From contig NZ_BBOM01000010.1 in NCBI RefSeq assembly GCF_000974485.1, positions 186,001 through 250,000 of the forward strand: a DNA stretch of 64,000 bases, in the 5' to 3' direction. The stretch is from Streptomyces sp. NBRC 109706. GTDB lineage: Bacteria; Actinomycetota; Actinomycetes; Streptomycetales; Streptomycetaceae. A model generated the notes under the pieces. The model worked only from the letters and a program-made list of their open reading frames with translations, searched no databases and was not told where the DNA came from. A program made the position numbers and the translations under genes. The first letter of the stretch is position 1; each line of letters starts with the position of its first letter. Below are positions 14,613 to 23,505 of this stretch, one piece after another.

Positions 14613-15688
14613 AGCGGCCACGCCAGCAGGCTGGCGGTCAGCTCGTCGATCGGCACCGGGGAGTCCCCGTTGACCAGCACCTCCGCGACCAACCGGTTGT
14701 CGTCGGAGCCGGGCAGGTGGCCCTGCCAGTGGTGCGCCGCGTGGAGCCGGCCGCCGTCGTGCACCGGGGAGGAGATCGGCCAAGACTTGGCGCGGGCCCA
14801 GACGCCATCCTTCTTCGCGTTGCGCGCGACGCGGAGCTGGATCTCCTGGCCGCGGCCCAATCCCCCGGCGCGCACCGCGAAGTCGAGGCTGAACAGGCGC
14901 TCGCCCTTCAGGAGGGTCTGCTCCCGGTCACGGTCGGACCAGCCCTTCCCTGGCGTCCAGACGCGATCCCAGGTGATCGTGTACCACTCACCGGGGCGCA
15001 GGGTGACGCCGGACGTCCGCTCGAAGTAGGTGTGCATGGGGGTCTCCTCTGGGGGCGAGCCTCCTGGGCTCCAGTCGGCGGGATGCTTCAGGCGCTCGGC
15101 CACGCGTCGGCGGATGTCGCCCATGGAGACGCCGGGACCGCGCGGGTCGATCTTCCCCGGCTGCCATTCCAGATGGCCGATCACGGAGGTGTCTCCGTCC
15201 TTGCCCCAGTCGTGTGCGCGCAGCAGCGCGGCCGAGGCCCGGACAATCGCCTCCACCTGTTCGGCCGGCCAAGGGTCCTTGTTGTCACCGAGGTTGACGC
15301 ACTCGAATCCGTAGAAGTGCTTGTTCCCGTCGGTGTCGGCCTTCTGGTCGGGAGGCAGTTTGCCTTCGGCGATCACCGCGTCCAGCACGGCGCGGTCGCC
15401 GCTGCCGGCGTGGTTCGCCCGGCCGTGCCCGACCAGATAGACCGTGCCGTCCTTGGCGATGACGCCGTGACAGAGCGGCCCCGGCAGGGAGGAGTGCCCG
15501 TTGTAGCAGAGGTCGACCGAGCTGGCGGTGCCCGAGGTGACCGTGTGGTGGACCATGACGCCGTGCACCGGCCCCCAGGATCCGGCGTGGTTCCGGTTGT
15601 GGGTGCGCCAACTCTTGTGCTCTGCGACCCTGACGCCCTCGGCGCGTAGCGCGGCCACCAGTCGGTCAGCGGACAGCGGTGTGGCCAT
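14609..15688 (-). CDS. Endolysin: N-acetylmuramoyl-L-alanine amidase
   Basis: 359 aa. The N-terminal Amidase_2/PGRP domain (about residues 10-200) has HGVMVHHTVTSG with the zinc histidine, RANHAG, FYGFECVNLG, and VIGHLEWQPGKIDP with the distal zinc-site histidine. A linker (PGGSPPEETP) joins a C-terminal beta-rich region (VTLRPGEWYTITWDRVW ...) likely to bind cell wall. It cleaves the amide between MurNAc and L-Ala for host lysis. Start ATG 15688 (MATPLSADRL) overlaps the preceding stop by one base (TGATG). No signal peptide, so it depends on a holin. Confidence 0.88.
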   Translation of the reverse strand: MATPLSADRLVAALRAEGVRVAEHKSWRTHNRNHAGSWGPVHGVMVHHTVTSGTASSVDLCYNGHSSLPGPLCHGVIAKDGTVYLVGHGRANHAGSGDRAVLDAVIAEGKLPPDQKADTDGNKHFYGFECVNLGDNKDPWPAEQVEAIVRASAALLRAHDWGKDGDTSVIGHLEWQPGKIDPRGPGVSMGDIRRRVAERLKHPADWSPGGSPPEETPMHTYFERTSGVTLRPGEWYTITWDRVWTPGKGWSDRDREQTLLKGERLFSLDFAVRAGGLGRGQEIQLRVARNAKKDGVWARAKSWPISSPVHDGGRLHAAHHWQGHLPGSDDNRLVAEVLVNGDSPVPIDELTASLLAWPL

Positions 15689-16089
15689 CAGGCACTCTCG
15701 CTGGGTGCTGGCCACGTGGCGCCGGCCGGCGTCACCGTTCCGCTGTAACGCCGCGACGCTGTCATGGGAGCCGTGGGGTGTGCTTCCAGCACGGCGGCGA
15801 GCATGGCGTCGGCCATGGCCTGTAGGACTGCGTGGTTGAGGGCACGCGAGCCGTAGCGCACGCGCACGACCCCGTCACGGTCATGGAGCGGCCCGTCGAA
15901 GGGTGCGTCGATTTCGATCTCGACCAAGGGGTCGTCCATTGGTGCACCGTCCACGCGGAGGTAGTAGATCGCGCGCTGGGCATCCTCCGGCACGGCATCG
16001 GTATCGGTCGTACGGAGTTGCGGTGCAGCGCAGACACCTCCGCAGCAGACCTGCGGCGTGGCGAGGTTCAGAGTCCGGTCGTCCGTCAT
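15688..16089 (-). CDS. Phage hypothetical protein upstream of endolysin
   Basis: 133 aa, unrecognised. It has an early Cys cluster (PQVCCGGVCAAPQL), then a predicted beta/alpha core (AIYYLRVDGAPMDDPLVEIEID, VVRVRYGSRALNHAVLQAM). GGAGC lies about 9 nt before the ATG. It is the first gene of the coupled minus-strand run toward the endolysin, so it may be a minor structural or lysis-timing protein; nothing in the sequence decides. Confidence 0.6.
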   Translation of the reverse strand: MTDDRTLNLATPQVCCGGVCAAPQLRTTDTDAVPEDAQRAIYYLRVDGAPMDDPLVEIEIDAPFDGPLHDRDGVVRVRYGSRALNHAVLQAMADAMLAAVLEAHPTAPMTASRRYSGTVTPAGATWPAPSESA

Positions 16090-16190
16090 GTGCTGCTCCG
16101 GTCGGTCGAGGGGGTGGCTGGTGAGGGAAGCGTTTCCACGTCAACGGGCCATAATGGAAAAGAATTTCCGCTACCTGGAAGTAGGTTACT
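16090..16190. promoter_or_regulatory. Divergent promoter region between lysis and packaging genes
   Basis: 101 bp separating the minus-strand lysis run from the plus-strand terminase genes. It is locally AT-rich (ATAATGGAAAAGAATTTCC), including a CATAAT that could be a -10 for the plus strand. No convincing -35 was found, and no good RBS precedes the GTG at 16191. Confidence 0.45.
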
Positions 16191-16778
16191 GTGGCCGATC
16201 ACCACCCAGGCGAACAGCAACCCCGCGACGAGGCCCACGAGTTCGAGCCGTGGCAGCAGCGCCCCGACGAGGAGGCCGCCGAGCACGAGCTGTTCATGAG
16301 GTTCTGCGGGTTGCTCGATGACCGCCTGGACCGAGTCGCCGACGCCCTGGGTGAGCCCCTCAACCGCATCGCGCCCCTGTACGATCGGCATGCCTGGGCG
16401 CCCCGCCGTGACGCCTACTGGGACCACCGCACCCAGCGCGCTGCCGACTCCCGGGTACGGCAACTCACCGCCCTGTCGGAGCAGATGGTGGCGCTGGCCG
16501 CCGTCGCCATCGCCAAGGCAACCAGGGCGACCCACACGCTGGATGCGGACATGCTCACGCCGCTGGACATCTCCCGCCTGTCCGCGTCCGCGTCCCGCCT
16601 AGCCGAGTCCGCCGCCACCCTCACCGGCATCCGCTCGGTCGTCTCCACCCTCAACCCGGCCGAGGAGGGCGTCACCAACGACGAGATCGCGGCCCGCATC
16701 GATCAGCTCCTGGAGCGCGCCGACGGGGACCGTATCGCCGACCTGGAGCGCCTGGTCACCGGCGGCCGGCCGTCGTGA
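16191..16778 (+). CDS. Terminase small subunit-like protein
   Basis: 195 aa, acidic N-terminus then helical (MRFCGLLDDRLDRVADALGEPL ...). A Ser/Ala-rich helix pair (DISRLSASASRLAESAATLTG) and a C-terminal segment (GVTNDEIAARIDQLLERADGD) follow. It has no clear HTH but lies directly before, and overlapping (GTGA), the large terminase gene, where the DNA-recognition subunit is expected. Function assigned from position and size. Confidence 0.6.
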   Translation: MADHHPGEQQPRDEAHEFEPWQQRPDEEAAEHELFMRFCGLLDDRLDRVADALGEPLNRIAPLYDRHAWAPRRDAYWDHRTQRAADSRVRQLTALSEQMVALAAVAIAKATRATHTLDADMLTPLDISRLSASASRLAESAATLTGIRSVVSTLNPAEEGVTNDEIAARIDQLLERADGDRIADLERLVTGGRPS

Positions 16779-18271
16779 GCACGCCGGCCGTCTCGGACCG
16801 CATCCGGGACATGCTCGCCCTCAACGCCCCGCACCTGACGGCCGCGCGCCTCGAACCGTCCTGGGAGCTGCGGGACCACACGCGACTCATCGGCGAGGCC
16901 CTGGCCACAGCCGCCAGCACTCCTGGGGCGCGGGTCGCGATCTCCTGCCCCCCACAGGTCGGCAAGAGCCAACTCTCCGCAATTTGGGCGCCGTTCTGGA
17001 TGCTCGCCCGCTCCCCAGGGCGGCGCATCATCACCACCAGCTACGGCACCGACCTCGCCACCCGCAACGGCCGCGCCGTCCGCGCCCTGGTCCGCGACTA
17101 CGGCGCCCGGTACGGGCTGGAGTTGGAGCACGGCACCGCATCCGCAGCCGAGTGGTACACCCCCCAAGGCGGCGGCGTGAAGAGCGCGGGCGTCGGCGCT
17201 GGCATCACCGGCTTCCCGGCCGACGTACTGCTCGTCGACGACGTATACAAGAACCGGGCAGAAGCCGAATCCCCCGCGACGCGCGAAGCGGTCTGGGAGT
17301 GGCTGTCCGGCTCGGCACTCACCCGGCTCGCCCCCCACGCCCCGGTCGTCATGATCGGCACCCTGTGGACCCCCGACGACCCGATGCTGCGCCTCATCGA
17401 CCGCGAGGGCCGCATCGAGGACGGCGGACGATGGCGCGTCATCACCCTCCCGGCCTTGGCCGACCGCGAACTCACCCCACACGGCGACCCGCTGGGGCGG
17501 GCGGACGGTGAACCGCTGCCCCACCCGATGATCCCCGAGGGGGACGTTGAGGCGCTGCGCGCCCACTGGGCCGACAAGCAGACATCGGTGCTGCCCAGGG
17601 ACTGGGAGTCGCTGTACCAGTGCAACCCGAGCCCGCGTGAGGGCGCGTTGGTCTCGTGGGACGTGATTGAGGCGGCGACCGTCGCGCCGTCCGCCGTCCC
17701 CCATGCCGTGCGCACCATCGTGACCGTCGACCCGGCCGGCGGCGGAGAGGACGAGGTCGGCATCACCGTAGCGATCCTCGGGGCAGACGACTGCTGCTAC
17801 ATCGTCGCGGACGCCTCCGGCGCCATGCCGGTGACGGAGTGGCCCGACCGCGTCTGCGACCAGGCAGAGGAGTACCAGGCCGACAGGATCGTGCTGGAGA
17901 CCAACTACGGCGGCCAGTTGACCGTGCAGCCGATCCGCGTGGCATGGCAGGCGCGGGAGCGCACGTGCATGATGCCGGCCATCCACACCGTCACCGCCAA
18001 GCGCGGCAAAATCCTGCGGGCCGAACCGATCGCCCAGCAGATGGCCATGGGGCGATTCCGGATCGTGCGCGGTCTGACGAAGTTGGCGCGGCAGTGGGCC
18101 TCGTACCGGCCTGGGCAGCCCAGCCCCGGTCGGCTCGATGCCAGCGTGTATGCCGCGATCGACCTGCTGCGCCCGCCAGCCGGGCACCTGGTGAGGCAGT
18201 CCGGGCCGCGCCGTATCGAGCAGATCGTGCGGCCCCCGTCCCCGGACCAGCGCCGCATCCCCGGTCGCTAA
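16775..18271 (+). CDS. terL: Terminase large subunit
   Basis: 498 aa packaging motor. ATPase: Walker A CPPQVGKS (58-65), Walker B VLLVDD (151-156), and an SAT/coupling-like VVMIGTLWTPDD. The C-terminal RNase H-like nuclease has TIVTVDPAGG (first catalytic Asp), IVLETNYGG and a late Asp in GRLDASVYAAIDLL. It cuts concatemeric DNA and drives it into the prohead through the portal. The GTG at 16775 overlaps the upstream stop. It ends convergently, overlapping by 4 nt, against a minus-strand head gene, which is unusual. Confidence 0.92.
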   Translation: MSTPAVSDRIRDMLALNAPHLTAARLEPSWELRDHTRLIGEALATAASTPGARVAISCPPQVGKSQLSAIWAPFWMLARSPGRRIITTSYGTDLATRNGRAVRALVRDYGARYGLELEHGTASAAEWYTPQGGGVKSAGVGAGITGFPADVLLVDDVYKNRAEAESPATREAVWEWLSGSALTRLAPHAPVVMIGTLWTPDDPMLRLIDREGRIEDGGRWRVITLPALADRELTPHGDPLGRADGEPLPHPMIPEGDVEALRAHWADKQTSVLPRDWESLYQCNPSPREGALVSWDVIEAATVAPSAVPHAVRTIVTVDPAGGGEDEVGITVAILGADDCCYIVADASGAMPVTEWPDRVCDQAEEYQADRIVLETNYGGQLTVQPIRVAWQARERTCMMPAIHTVTAKRGKILRAEPIAQQMAMGRFRIVRGLTKLARQWASYRPGQPSPGRLDASVYAAIDLLRPPAGHLVRQSGPRRIEQIVRPPSPDQRRIPGR

Positions 18272-18633
18272 GAGGAGCGGCGGCGCACCGGGTAGGGCTG
18301 GGCCCGCTCCAGCGCCTCGACCAGCCACGGCTGGCCGGCCGCGCCCCGCACCCGGCGCACGAACCTGGGGTACGGCGGCGGCAACGGCCCCAACGCCTTC
18401 CCCGGCTTCGCGCGGATAGGGCCGCGGCCTTCGTGCACGTAGATCGCGTACGGTGCCGAGTTCCACACCCGCCCGACGATAACGGGCCCTGAGTCGTCAA
18501 CGTCCATGTGGTGGGAGCGCTGCAACTCCCCCCGGCCACTGCCCGGGGTGGTGCGCTCCGCTTCGGCGAGCACGTCGGCGGTGAGCTGGCGGACGTGGTC
18601 GGCGACGATGCGCCGCAGCTCGGCGTCATTCAT
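18268..18633 (-). CDS. HK97 gp10-like head-tail protein
   Basis: 121 aa from the ATG at 18633. An N-terminal helix (DAELRRIVADHVRQLTADVLAEA) is followed by GRVWNSAPYAIYVHEGRGPIR, the signature of gp10-like/minor capsid neck proteins (Y-A-x-Y-V-H-E-G). Usually this gene lies after the head-tail adaptors in the same direction as capsid; here it is the last gene of the inverted portal block. Upstream in-frame GTG codons are alternatives for the start. Confidence 0.7.
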   Translation of the reverse strand: MNDAELRRIVADHVRQLTADVLAEAERTTPGSGRGELQRSHHMDVDDSGPVIVGRVWNSAPYAIYVHEGRGPIRAKPGKALGPLPPPYPRFVRRVRGAAGQPWLVEALERAQPYPVRRRSS

Positions 18634-18683
18634 GCGGGTCAGTCTCGCCACAACAGGCCGCCAATCGGTCTCGTGTAGGGGGA

Positions 18684-18729
18684 GGGTTGGGTGCCCACGG
18701 CACGGGGGGAGGTGGTGGGCACCCAACCC
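18684..18729 (-). terminator. Strong hairpin within the inverted head block
   Basis: Perfect 15-bp arms (GGGTTGGGTGCCCAC / GTGGGCACCCAACCC) with a 16-nt loop, between the 73-aa gene and the gp10-like gene on the minus strand, and followed by a C/T tract there. Likely a terminator or attenuator lowering expression of the last gene. Confidence 0.65.
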
Positions 18730-18732
18730 GGT

Positions 18733-18954
18733 CTACTCGGGCTGCACGTCCTCGGCGCGCAGCGCCTCACCGCCATACAGGGTGGCGGCCTGCTGCGCTT
18801 CGGACTCGGTCGCGTAGTACGACATCGCGCCGCCGCTGGCTGCGCGGTGGATCCACGGCAACCGGCCCTTACGGGACGCCATTCGCGCCGGCCGTCCGCC
18901 GGCCACCGTGGTGGTGGTGCGGGTCTTGCGCGCCCCGCCGCAGCAACCTGCCAT
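18733..18954 (-). CDS. Small basic phage protein
   Basis: 73 aa. A Cys-Gly-rich, Arg/Thr-rich N-terminus (MAGCCGGARKTRTTTT) is followed by a short domain with SYYATESEAQQAATLYGGEAL. It starts one base after the fusion protein's stop codon. Tiny Cys-rich head proteins in this position occur in Streptomyces phages; a structural or decoration role is a guess. Confidence 0.55.
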   Translation of the reverse strand: MAGCCGGARKTRTTTTVAGGRPARMASRKGRLPWIHRAASGGAMSYYATESEAQQAATLYGGEALRAEDVQPE

Positions 18955-18955
18955 G

Positions 18956-21211
18956 TCAGTTCCCCTTCTTCCGGGCCTTGTACTCGGACAGCAGGCGGCA
19001 CGCCATCATGCGCACCCCCACGTGCTCGACCGCGTCCGACCGGCAGATCGACTCCGCTGCCCGCACAGCCGCGCTGCGCGCCTGCGGCGACGACGTACCG
19101 GCCTCCGTAAGCCAGTCCGCCAGCACCTGTAGCGGGCGCGGCAGGTCCACACCGGGCAGCACATGAGCGGCGGTCACGCTCCCATCGGCCAGGGCCTCCC
19201 GTGCGGCCGCCGCCAGCTCGGCCGGCACACCGTCAGGAAGGGGCGGCCCGTCCTGCTCGGCCGGTTCGGTGCGCGCCGGCTCCCCGCCGCCGTTGTCGCT
19301 CTCAGGTGCCGGTGGTGCGTCGGCGCTGGATACGGCGGTGGCGATGATGCGGCGCAGCGTCTCGGCAGCCGCGCCCATCTGCTCCGCCAGCTCCCGCAGG
19401 ACGTCGACACTGCCGGCGCCGCCAGCTGCGGCGGCCAGCGACGCGGCCAACTCCCATGAGCCCGACTTCGACCGCTGCGGGAAACCGGGGCGCGGGACGG
19501 CCGTGACCGCGACCAGCTCCATCGGAGCGCCCAACTGCGTTTCCGACCAGTGTCCGGAGACCGGCATCAGCCGCAGCCGCGTCATCCGGTCCGCGTCACG
19601 CAGCACCTCGGGCAGGACCGCTCCGGCCATCCAGATCCCGGTGTCGTCCTCGCCGACGATGACCGCGGCAGCAGTCGCCAGTGGGTTGTCGTAGTGCGCG
19701 ACCTGGTCGGCGAGATCGCCGTCAGCGGTGCCGTGCCCGATGTCGGTGGTCAGCGCCCCAGGGTGCAGCTGGCTGCCGTCGTCGAGCGTGAGGATCACGT
19801 TGCCAGCGTGGAAGTAGCCGTAGGAGCCGCCCTTGGGCACGTGGATCGCCTCGCCGTTGGGGGCGTACCCGGCGTGCACCATGGGGCGGCCGTCCACATC
19901 CAGCCAGGGGGCGACGTAGCCCGACACCCGGCCCTCCGGCGACACCAGCGGGCCGTCCTCACCGGCCGGGGGCTGGAACCACTCGGCCGGCGGACGCCAC
20001 TCGGGCGCTGCTTCGATCGCCTGACCCAGCGCGGACGCGGCGAGGGAGCGGCGTCGCGCGGACTCCGCGATGCGCAGTGCGTCATCCCGCGCGGCAGCCA
20101 GGGCCTTCATCAGGTGCTCGCTCGTCTCCGGCGCGGCGATGATGGCGGCCCGCAGCGCAGCAGCGACGGCCTCCTCGCGCTGCCACGGGGAGATGATCTC
20201 CTCGTCCCCCCACTCGGCAGCAGCGCGCACGTACAGGGAGTCCAGCACCTCGCGTAGCTGCGCGGCCTCCTCGTCGGCCAGGCCGAGTTCGCCGCCCTGC
20301 ACCAGGTCGGCAGCTGCGGCGACCGCGTCCCACACCAGCACCAGCTGGCCGTCGACGATGTCCGCGACGGGCAGCAGCCAGTCGGCAGGCGGTCCGTCGG
20401 TACGCCACAGGTAGGCGCGCGCCAGCTGGTCCTCTTCCAGCTCCCCATCGTCGGTGGCCCATTCCTGGAGCCGGGACAGTGCCTCGTCCGGCTCCCATGG
20501 GGTGTCTCGTGGCGCCCATGGCGCCTCCAGGTCGGCGGTCACCGCCGCCGTGACCTTCGGTTGGGTAGCAGCGGTCACGCTGTCCTCCTGAGTGATGAGA
20601 TACATGTCGCAGCGGCAGCGGAGCACCTCGTCGGCCGGACCCGACGGGTCGCCCGGGTACTGGAGACTGGCGCTGCCGATACGGAACGGGGTGTCGATGG
20701 GGACGGTCTGTCCGGACGCGGCCCGGTGGGAGCGGCGGGTGCGGTCATCGCCGCGGGACCGCCACCGTTTGCGGGTCCCGCCGGGTGCGGTGTCGGCCGC
20801 GGCCTGCATGGCAGTGACCTGGGCCTCGTGGCTGCCGATCAGCGCTGCGCGGGACCGCCATGGCAGGGCGTCCCCGTCTGAGCCGGCCCAGTCGGGGGAG
20901 AGCACGGCGTCACCATGCTGGGCGTGGGCGGCCCGCACATCGGCCGGCACCGTGGATGCCGCCAGCCGGTCCACCATGCCGCCGACGAACCGGGCGACCG
21001 TGTCATCGTCCGGGGCTGTTGCGGCAGCTGCGAGGTAGAAGCGGCGGGAGACCGGGGCAACGATCCGCTCCACCAGGCCGCGCCACGCCCCTGTTGCGGG
21101 CCACGCGACGGCAGCCGTCACGCGGGCCTGACCGAGCCATTCCGTGATGGCCTCCTCGACCGCGCCAGTCAGCTCGTCCTCGCCGACCGGCTGCACCCGC
21201 TGTTCAGGCAT
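18956..21211 (-). CDS. MuF-like head morphogenesis / capsid maturation protease fusion
   Basis: 751 aa from the ATG at 21211. The N-terminal third resembles Mu gpF minor head proteins: SHEAQVTAMQAA ... RRSHRAASGQTVPIDTPF ... CRCDMYLI near residues 115-225. The middle region (about 410-590) carries the motifs GRVSGYVAPW, GSYGYFHAGNV, LTTDIGHGTADG, VIVGEDDTGIWMAGAVLPEV and RLRLMPVSGHW, typical of the protease domain of actinophage MuF-like fusion proteins. A disordered Pro/Glu stretch and a short helical tail end the protein. It would be packed in the prohead, mature the capsid and perhaps be injected. The 8-nt overlap with the portal gene supports co-translation. Confidence 0.78.
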   Translation of the reverse strand: MPEQRVQPVGEDELTGAVEEAITEWLGQARVTAAVAWPATGAWRGLVERIVAPVSRRFYLAAAATAPDDDTVARFVGGMVDRLAASTVPADVRAAHAQHGDAVLSPDWAGSDGDALPWRSRAALIGSHEAQVTAMQAAADTAPGGTRKRWRSRGDDRTRRSHRAASGQTVPIDTPFRIGSASLQYPGDPSGPADEVLRCRCDMYLITQEDSVTAATQPKVTAAVTADLEAPWAPRDTPWEPDEALSRLQEWATDDGELEEDQLARAYLWRTDGPPADWLLPVADIVDGQLVLVWDAVAAAADLVQGGELGLADEEAAQLREVLDSLYVRAAAEWGDEEIISPWQREEAVAAALRAAIIAAPETSEHLMKALAAARDDALRIAESARRRSLAASALGQAIEAAPEWRPPAEWFQPPAGEDGPLVSPEGRVSGYVAPWLDVDGRPMVHAGYAPNGEAIHVPKGGSYGYFHAGNVILTLDDGSQLHPGALTTDIGHGTADGDLADQVAHYDNPLATAAAVIVGEDDTGIWMAGAVLPEVLRDADRMTRLRLMPVSGHWSETQLGAPMELVAVTAVPRPGFPQRSKSGSWELAASLAAAAGGAGSVDVLRELAEQMGAAAETLRRIIATAVSSADAPPAPESDNGGGEPARTEPAEQDGPPLPDGVPAELAAAAREALADGSVTAAHVLPGVDLPRPLQVLADWLTEAGTSSPQARSAAVRAAESICRSDAVEHVGVRMMACRLLSEYKARKKGN

Positions 21212-23060
21212 CAGTCGGCTCCAGCAGCGCCTCGTTGTCGCGCATCGCGGACTCCTCGGCGACGCGCGACAGGGTGTCGGCCAGCAGGTCACGCGAGTGG
21301 GGTATCTGGTTGTCGATGAGGTAGTCCACATAGGACGACACCAGCGGTACGACTCCGGGGAGTGTGTCCTCCCACACCGTGTACGCGCCCTTCAGCATCC
21401 GGTCCTTCATGGCTGCGGTCACCGGCAGGTGCGCGTGCATCTGGATGATGGGTACCTCACGCAGCTCCGGTCGTACCGAGCGGGAGTGCGCGCGCCACAG
21501 GCGGTTGTTAGCACGCTCCAGTACCCGGATGACAGCGGCCTCGACGCCGGTGAGCAATGCCTCGGCGGGGTCGGGGGGCATGATCGGCGGGTCCATAGAC
21601 AGCAGGTTGGCGGTTGCGCTAGGAGCTGCGGGGCGCTGTGGGCGGCCTGGAGTAGTGGGCGGCTCGGCAGCTTCCTGAGTGTCCGTGCTCTGGTCTGTGG
21701 AGTTGCCCTCGCCGCTGCCGGGCTGGTCCTGCGCGGCGTCGGTGGGGCGCGTATCGGTGTAGCCAGAGACGTCGTAGCCGAGGACAGGCAGCAGGTAGGG
21801 GGCCTGACTGGGGGCGTTGCGCACGACGTCTTCGATCAGATTCTGTAGGCGCTCGTCCGCAGACGGTAGGTCCTGCTCACTGAATCCCTCGTAGCGGGCC
21901 CACGCCTCGTTGGACAGCAGGCCGTTCTGTCGGGCGCTGCGCGCGGCTTGGGAGCGGTCAGGGGGCACGATGAGGTCGGTCAGGTCAGGCCGTACAGCTA
22001 CGCGGGGGAGCGTGATGCCGCGGCGTTTCAGCTCGGGCCGCAGGATTCCGATGGTGGCGGCGTGAGTGATCAGGTCTGCCTCGGGCTCGACCATCGTCGT
22101 GACGGCCTGGTCCACGATTTCGAACGCGTTCCAGTGGTTGCTGCCTCCCAGGCCGAGAACGATCTCCGGTGGCAGAGACATCGACATGGCCATGCGGCGC
22201 AGCCCCTGCTCCAGGTGCTCAGTGAGTTTGCCGTCCAGCTCGGAGGCCATGGTGATCCAGCGGATGCCGGCGATGTCCTCGCGTGCGCCAACCAGGGTGA
22301 ACGGGACGACGGATGAGGCCAGCCCGCGGTCGGTCATGGGCTGGACCATCGCCTCCTCCAGTGCGGTGATCACGTCTGGTGGGCGAACGGGGTTGGGCTG
22401 CCCCTCGGAGGTGGGTACGGGGGTCGATAGCCCGTCGGGTAGGCCGAGGATTCCATTGCCGGCGAGGCGGGACTCGTTGACGGCGATGGAGCGGGCTGTC
22501 AGCGCGATGATCTGCCGCAGTAGCGGCTCCATCGCCAGCACCTGGGAGTGGGCGCGCCAGCCGTGCTCGGGGTCGGGGTGCCACAGGCGGACCATGCGGT
22601 CGGCGTGGATCGGAGCCCATGAGGCGGCGTCGGTCTGGTACTCCAGGCCGGCGACGCCCGTGCGCAGTTCAGAGGGGCAGGCCACCGCCCACGCAGTGTC
22701 CCGGCTGTCGTTGTAGGGGAACAGGAAAGTTTCGCCCGCGACCTTGAGGTGGGTGACGATGCGGCGGAGGATCTCGCCTTGGGCGGCGCCGTCGCCGAAC
22801 ACCTCGTCCACGATCGCGGTGACGTTGGGGTCGGTGACGCGTTCGTAGTCTCCGTCGGTCTGTCGTAGCGCGACGTAGAGCCGGGCGCGGGATACCGCGT
22901 TGGCCAGCCACTCGATTCCCGATTGAAGTTCGGGGACTAGGCGGTACAGATCCCACGGGGCGCCGGCCACGGTGCGGGTGGGGAGGTAGCCGGCGACGCC
23001 ACGTGGGTCGACGGTGGCTGCGGCGACGATGCGACGTCGGGGCGTCCTGACTACTCCCAC
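21204..23060 (-). CDS. Portal protein
   Basis: 618 aa. It contains features of siphoviral portals: an N-terminal WDLYRLVPELQSGIEWLANAVSRARL segment, a beta-rich wing (VAGETFLFPYND), LPPEIVLGLGGSNHWNAFEIVDQ (conserved crown/stem approach) and ARQNGLLSNEAWARYEGFSEQDLP. A low-complexity linker (STDQSTDTQEAAEPPTTPGRP) precedes about 150 C-terminal helical residues. Forms the dodecameric DNA channel and connector. It lies on the strand opposite to terminase and capsid. It starts directly after the DUF1360 stop. Confidence 0.85.
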   Translation of the reverse strand: MGVVRTPRRRIVAAATVDPRGVAGYLPTRTVAGAPWDLYRLVPELQSGIEWLANAVSRARLYVALRQTDGDYERVTDPNVTAIVDEVFGDGAAQGEILRRIVTHLKVAGETFLFPYNDSRDTAWAVACPSELRTGVAGLEYQTDAASWAPIHADRMVRLWHPDPEHGWRAHSQVLAMEPLLRQIIALTARSIAVNESRLAGNGILGLPDGLSTPVPTSEGQPNPVRPPDVITALEEAMVQPMTDRGLASSVVPFTLVGAREDIAGIRWITMASELDGKLTEHLEQGLRRMAMSMSLPPEIVLGLGGSNHWNAFEIVDQAVTTMVEPEADLITHAATIGILRPELKRRGITLPRVAVRPDLTDLIVPPDRSQAARSARQNGLLSNEAWARYEGFSEQDLPSADERLQNLIEDVVRNAPSQAPYLLPVLGYDVSGYTDTRPTDAAQDQPGSGEGNSTDQSTDTQEAAEPPTTPGRPQRPAAPSATANLLSMDPPIMPPDPAEALLTGVEAAVIRVLERANNRLWRAHSRSVRPELREVPIIQMHAHLPVTAAMKDRMLKGAYTVWEDTLPGVVPLVSSYVDYLIDNQIPHSRDLLADTLSRVAEESAMRDNEALLEPTDA

Positions 23061-23408
23061 TCAGCGCTCCAGGATGCCGTTGGTTTGGTCGGTGTAGTCG
23101 CTGGCTAGCTGGGCGATCGCGAGGGTTGTCACGGGGTAGAGCCACCAACTCCAGCTCATGTGGTGGTGGACATAGGCGGTGACGGCGGCAGAGAACCAGA
23201 TGCCGGTGCACCAGTGGCACATGAGGAGAGCGGTGGCCCAGCGTGCCGCCGCTGCGTGGGGGGCGCGCGCTTTGAGGGCGTGGCGCAGCGGGGCCGTGAT
23301 GATGTCTCTCACGGCCAGCCGATTGAGGCGCGCGAGGGCGAGGACGGCGAGCGCCCCTACTGCGAAGTCAAATACCACTCGGTCATGGTACCTAGGCACC
23401 TTAGACAT
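23061..23408 (-). CDS. DUF1360-type membrane protein
   Basis: 115 aa with hydrophobic helices (VGALAVLALARL, YPVTTLAIAQLASDY) and the Cys signature LLMCHWCTGIWFSAAVTAY that marks DUF1360 proteins (CxxC-x-G-x-W). DUF1360 genes occur beside portal genes in several actinophages. Its stop abuts the portal ATG. Function unknown; a membrane role at assembly or infection is possible. Confidence 0.7.
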   Translation of the reverse strand: MSKVPRYHDRVVFDFAVGALAVLALARLNRLAVRDIITAPLRHALKARAPHAAAARWATALLMCHWCTGIWFSAAVTAYVHHHMSWSWWLYPVTTLAIAQLASDYTDQTNGILER

Positions 23409-23505
23409 TTGGATAAACGCATGGGTAGCCTGTTGATGTCTGCTGACTGGTGACTCTGGGCCGGGCGACGAGGAATCGCCCTTCTATGTCCAGAGGTAGA
23501 CCGAA
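23409..23505. promoter_or_regulatory. Divergent region between portal block and capsid gene
   Basis: 97 bp from which both the inverted portal block and the capsid operon are read. Relatively AT-rich; it includes TTTGGATAAACG. CAGAGGTAG lies about 10 nt before the capsid ATG and can serve as RBS. No promoter can be assigned with certainty. Confidence 0.4.
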
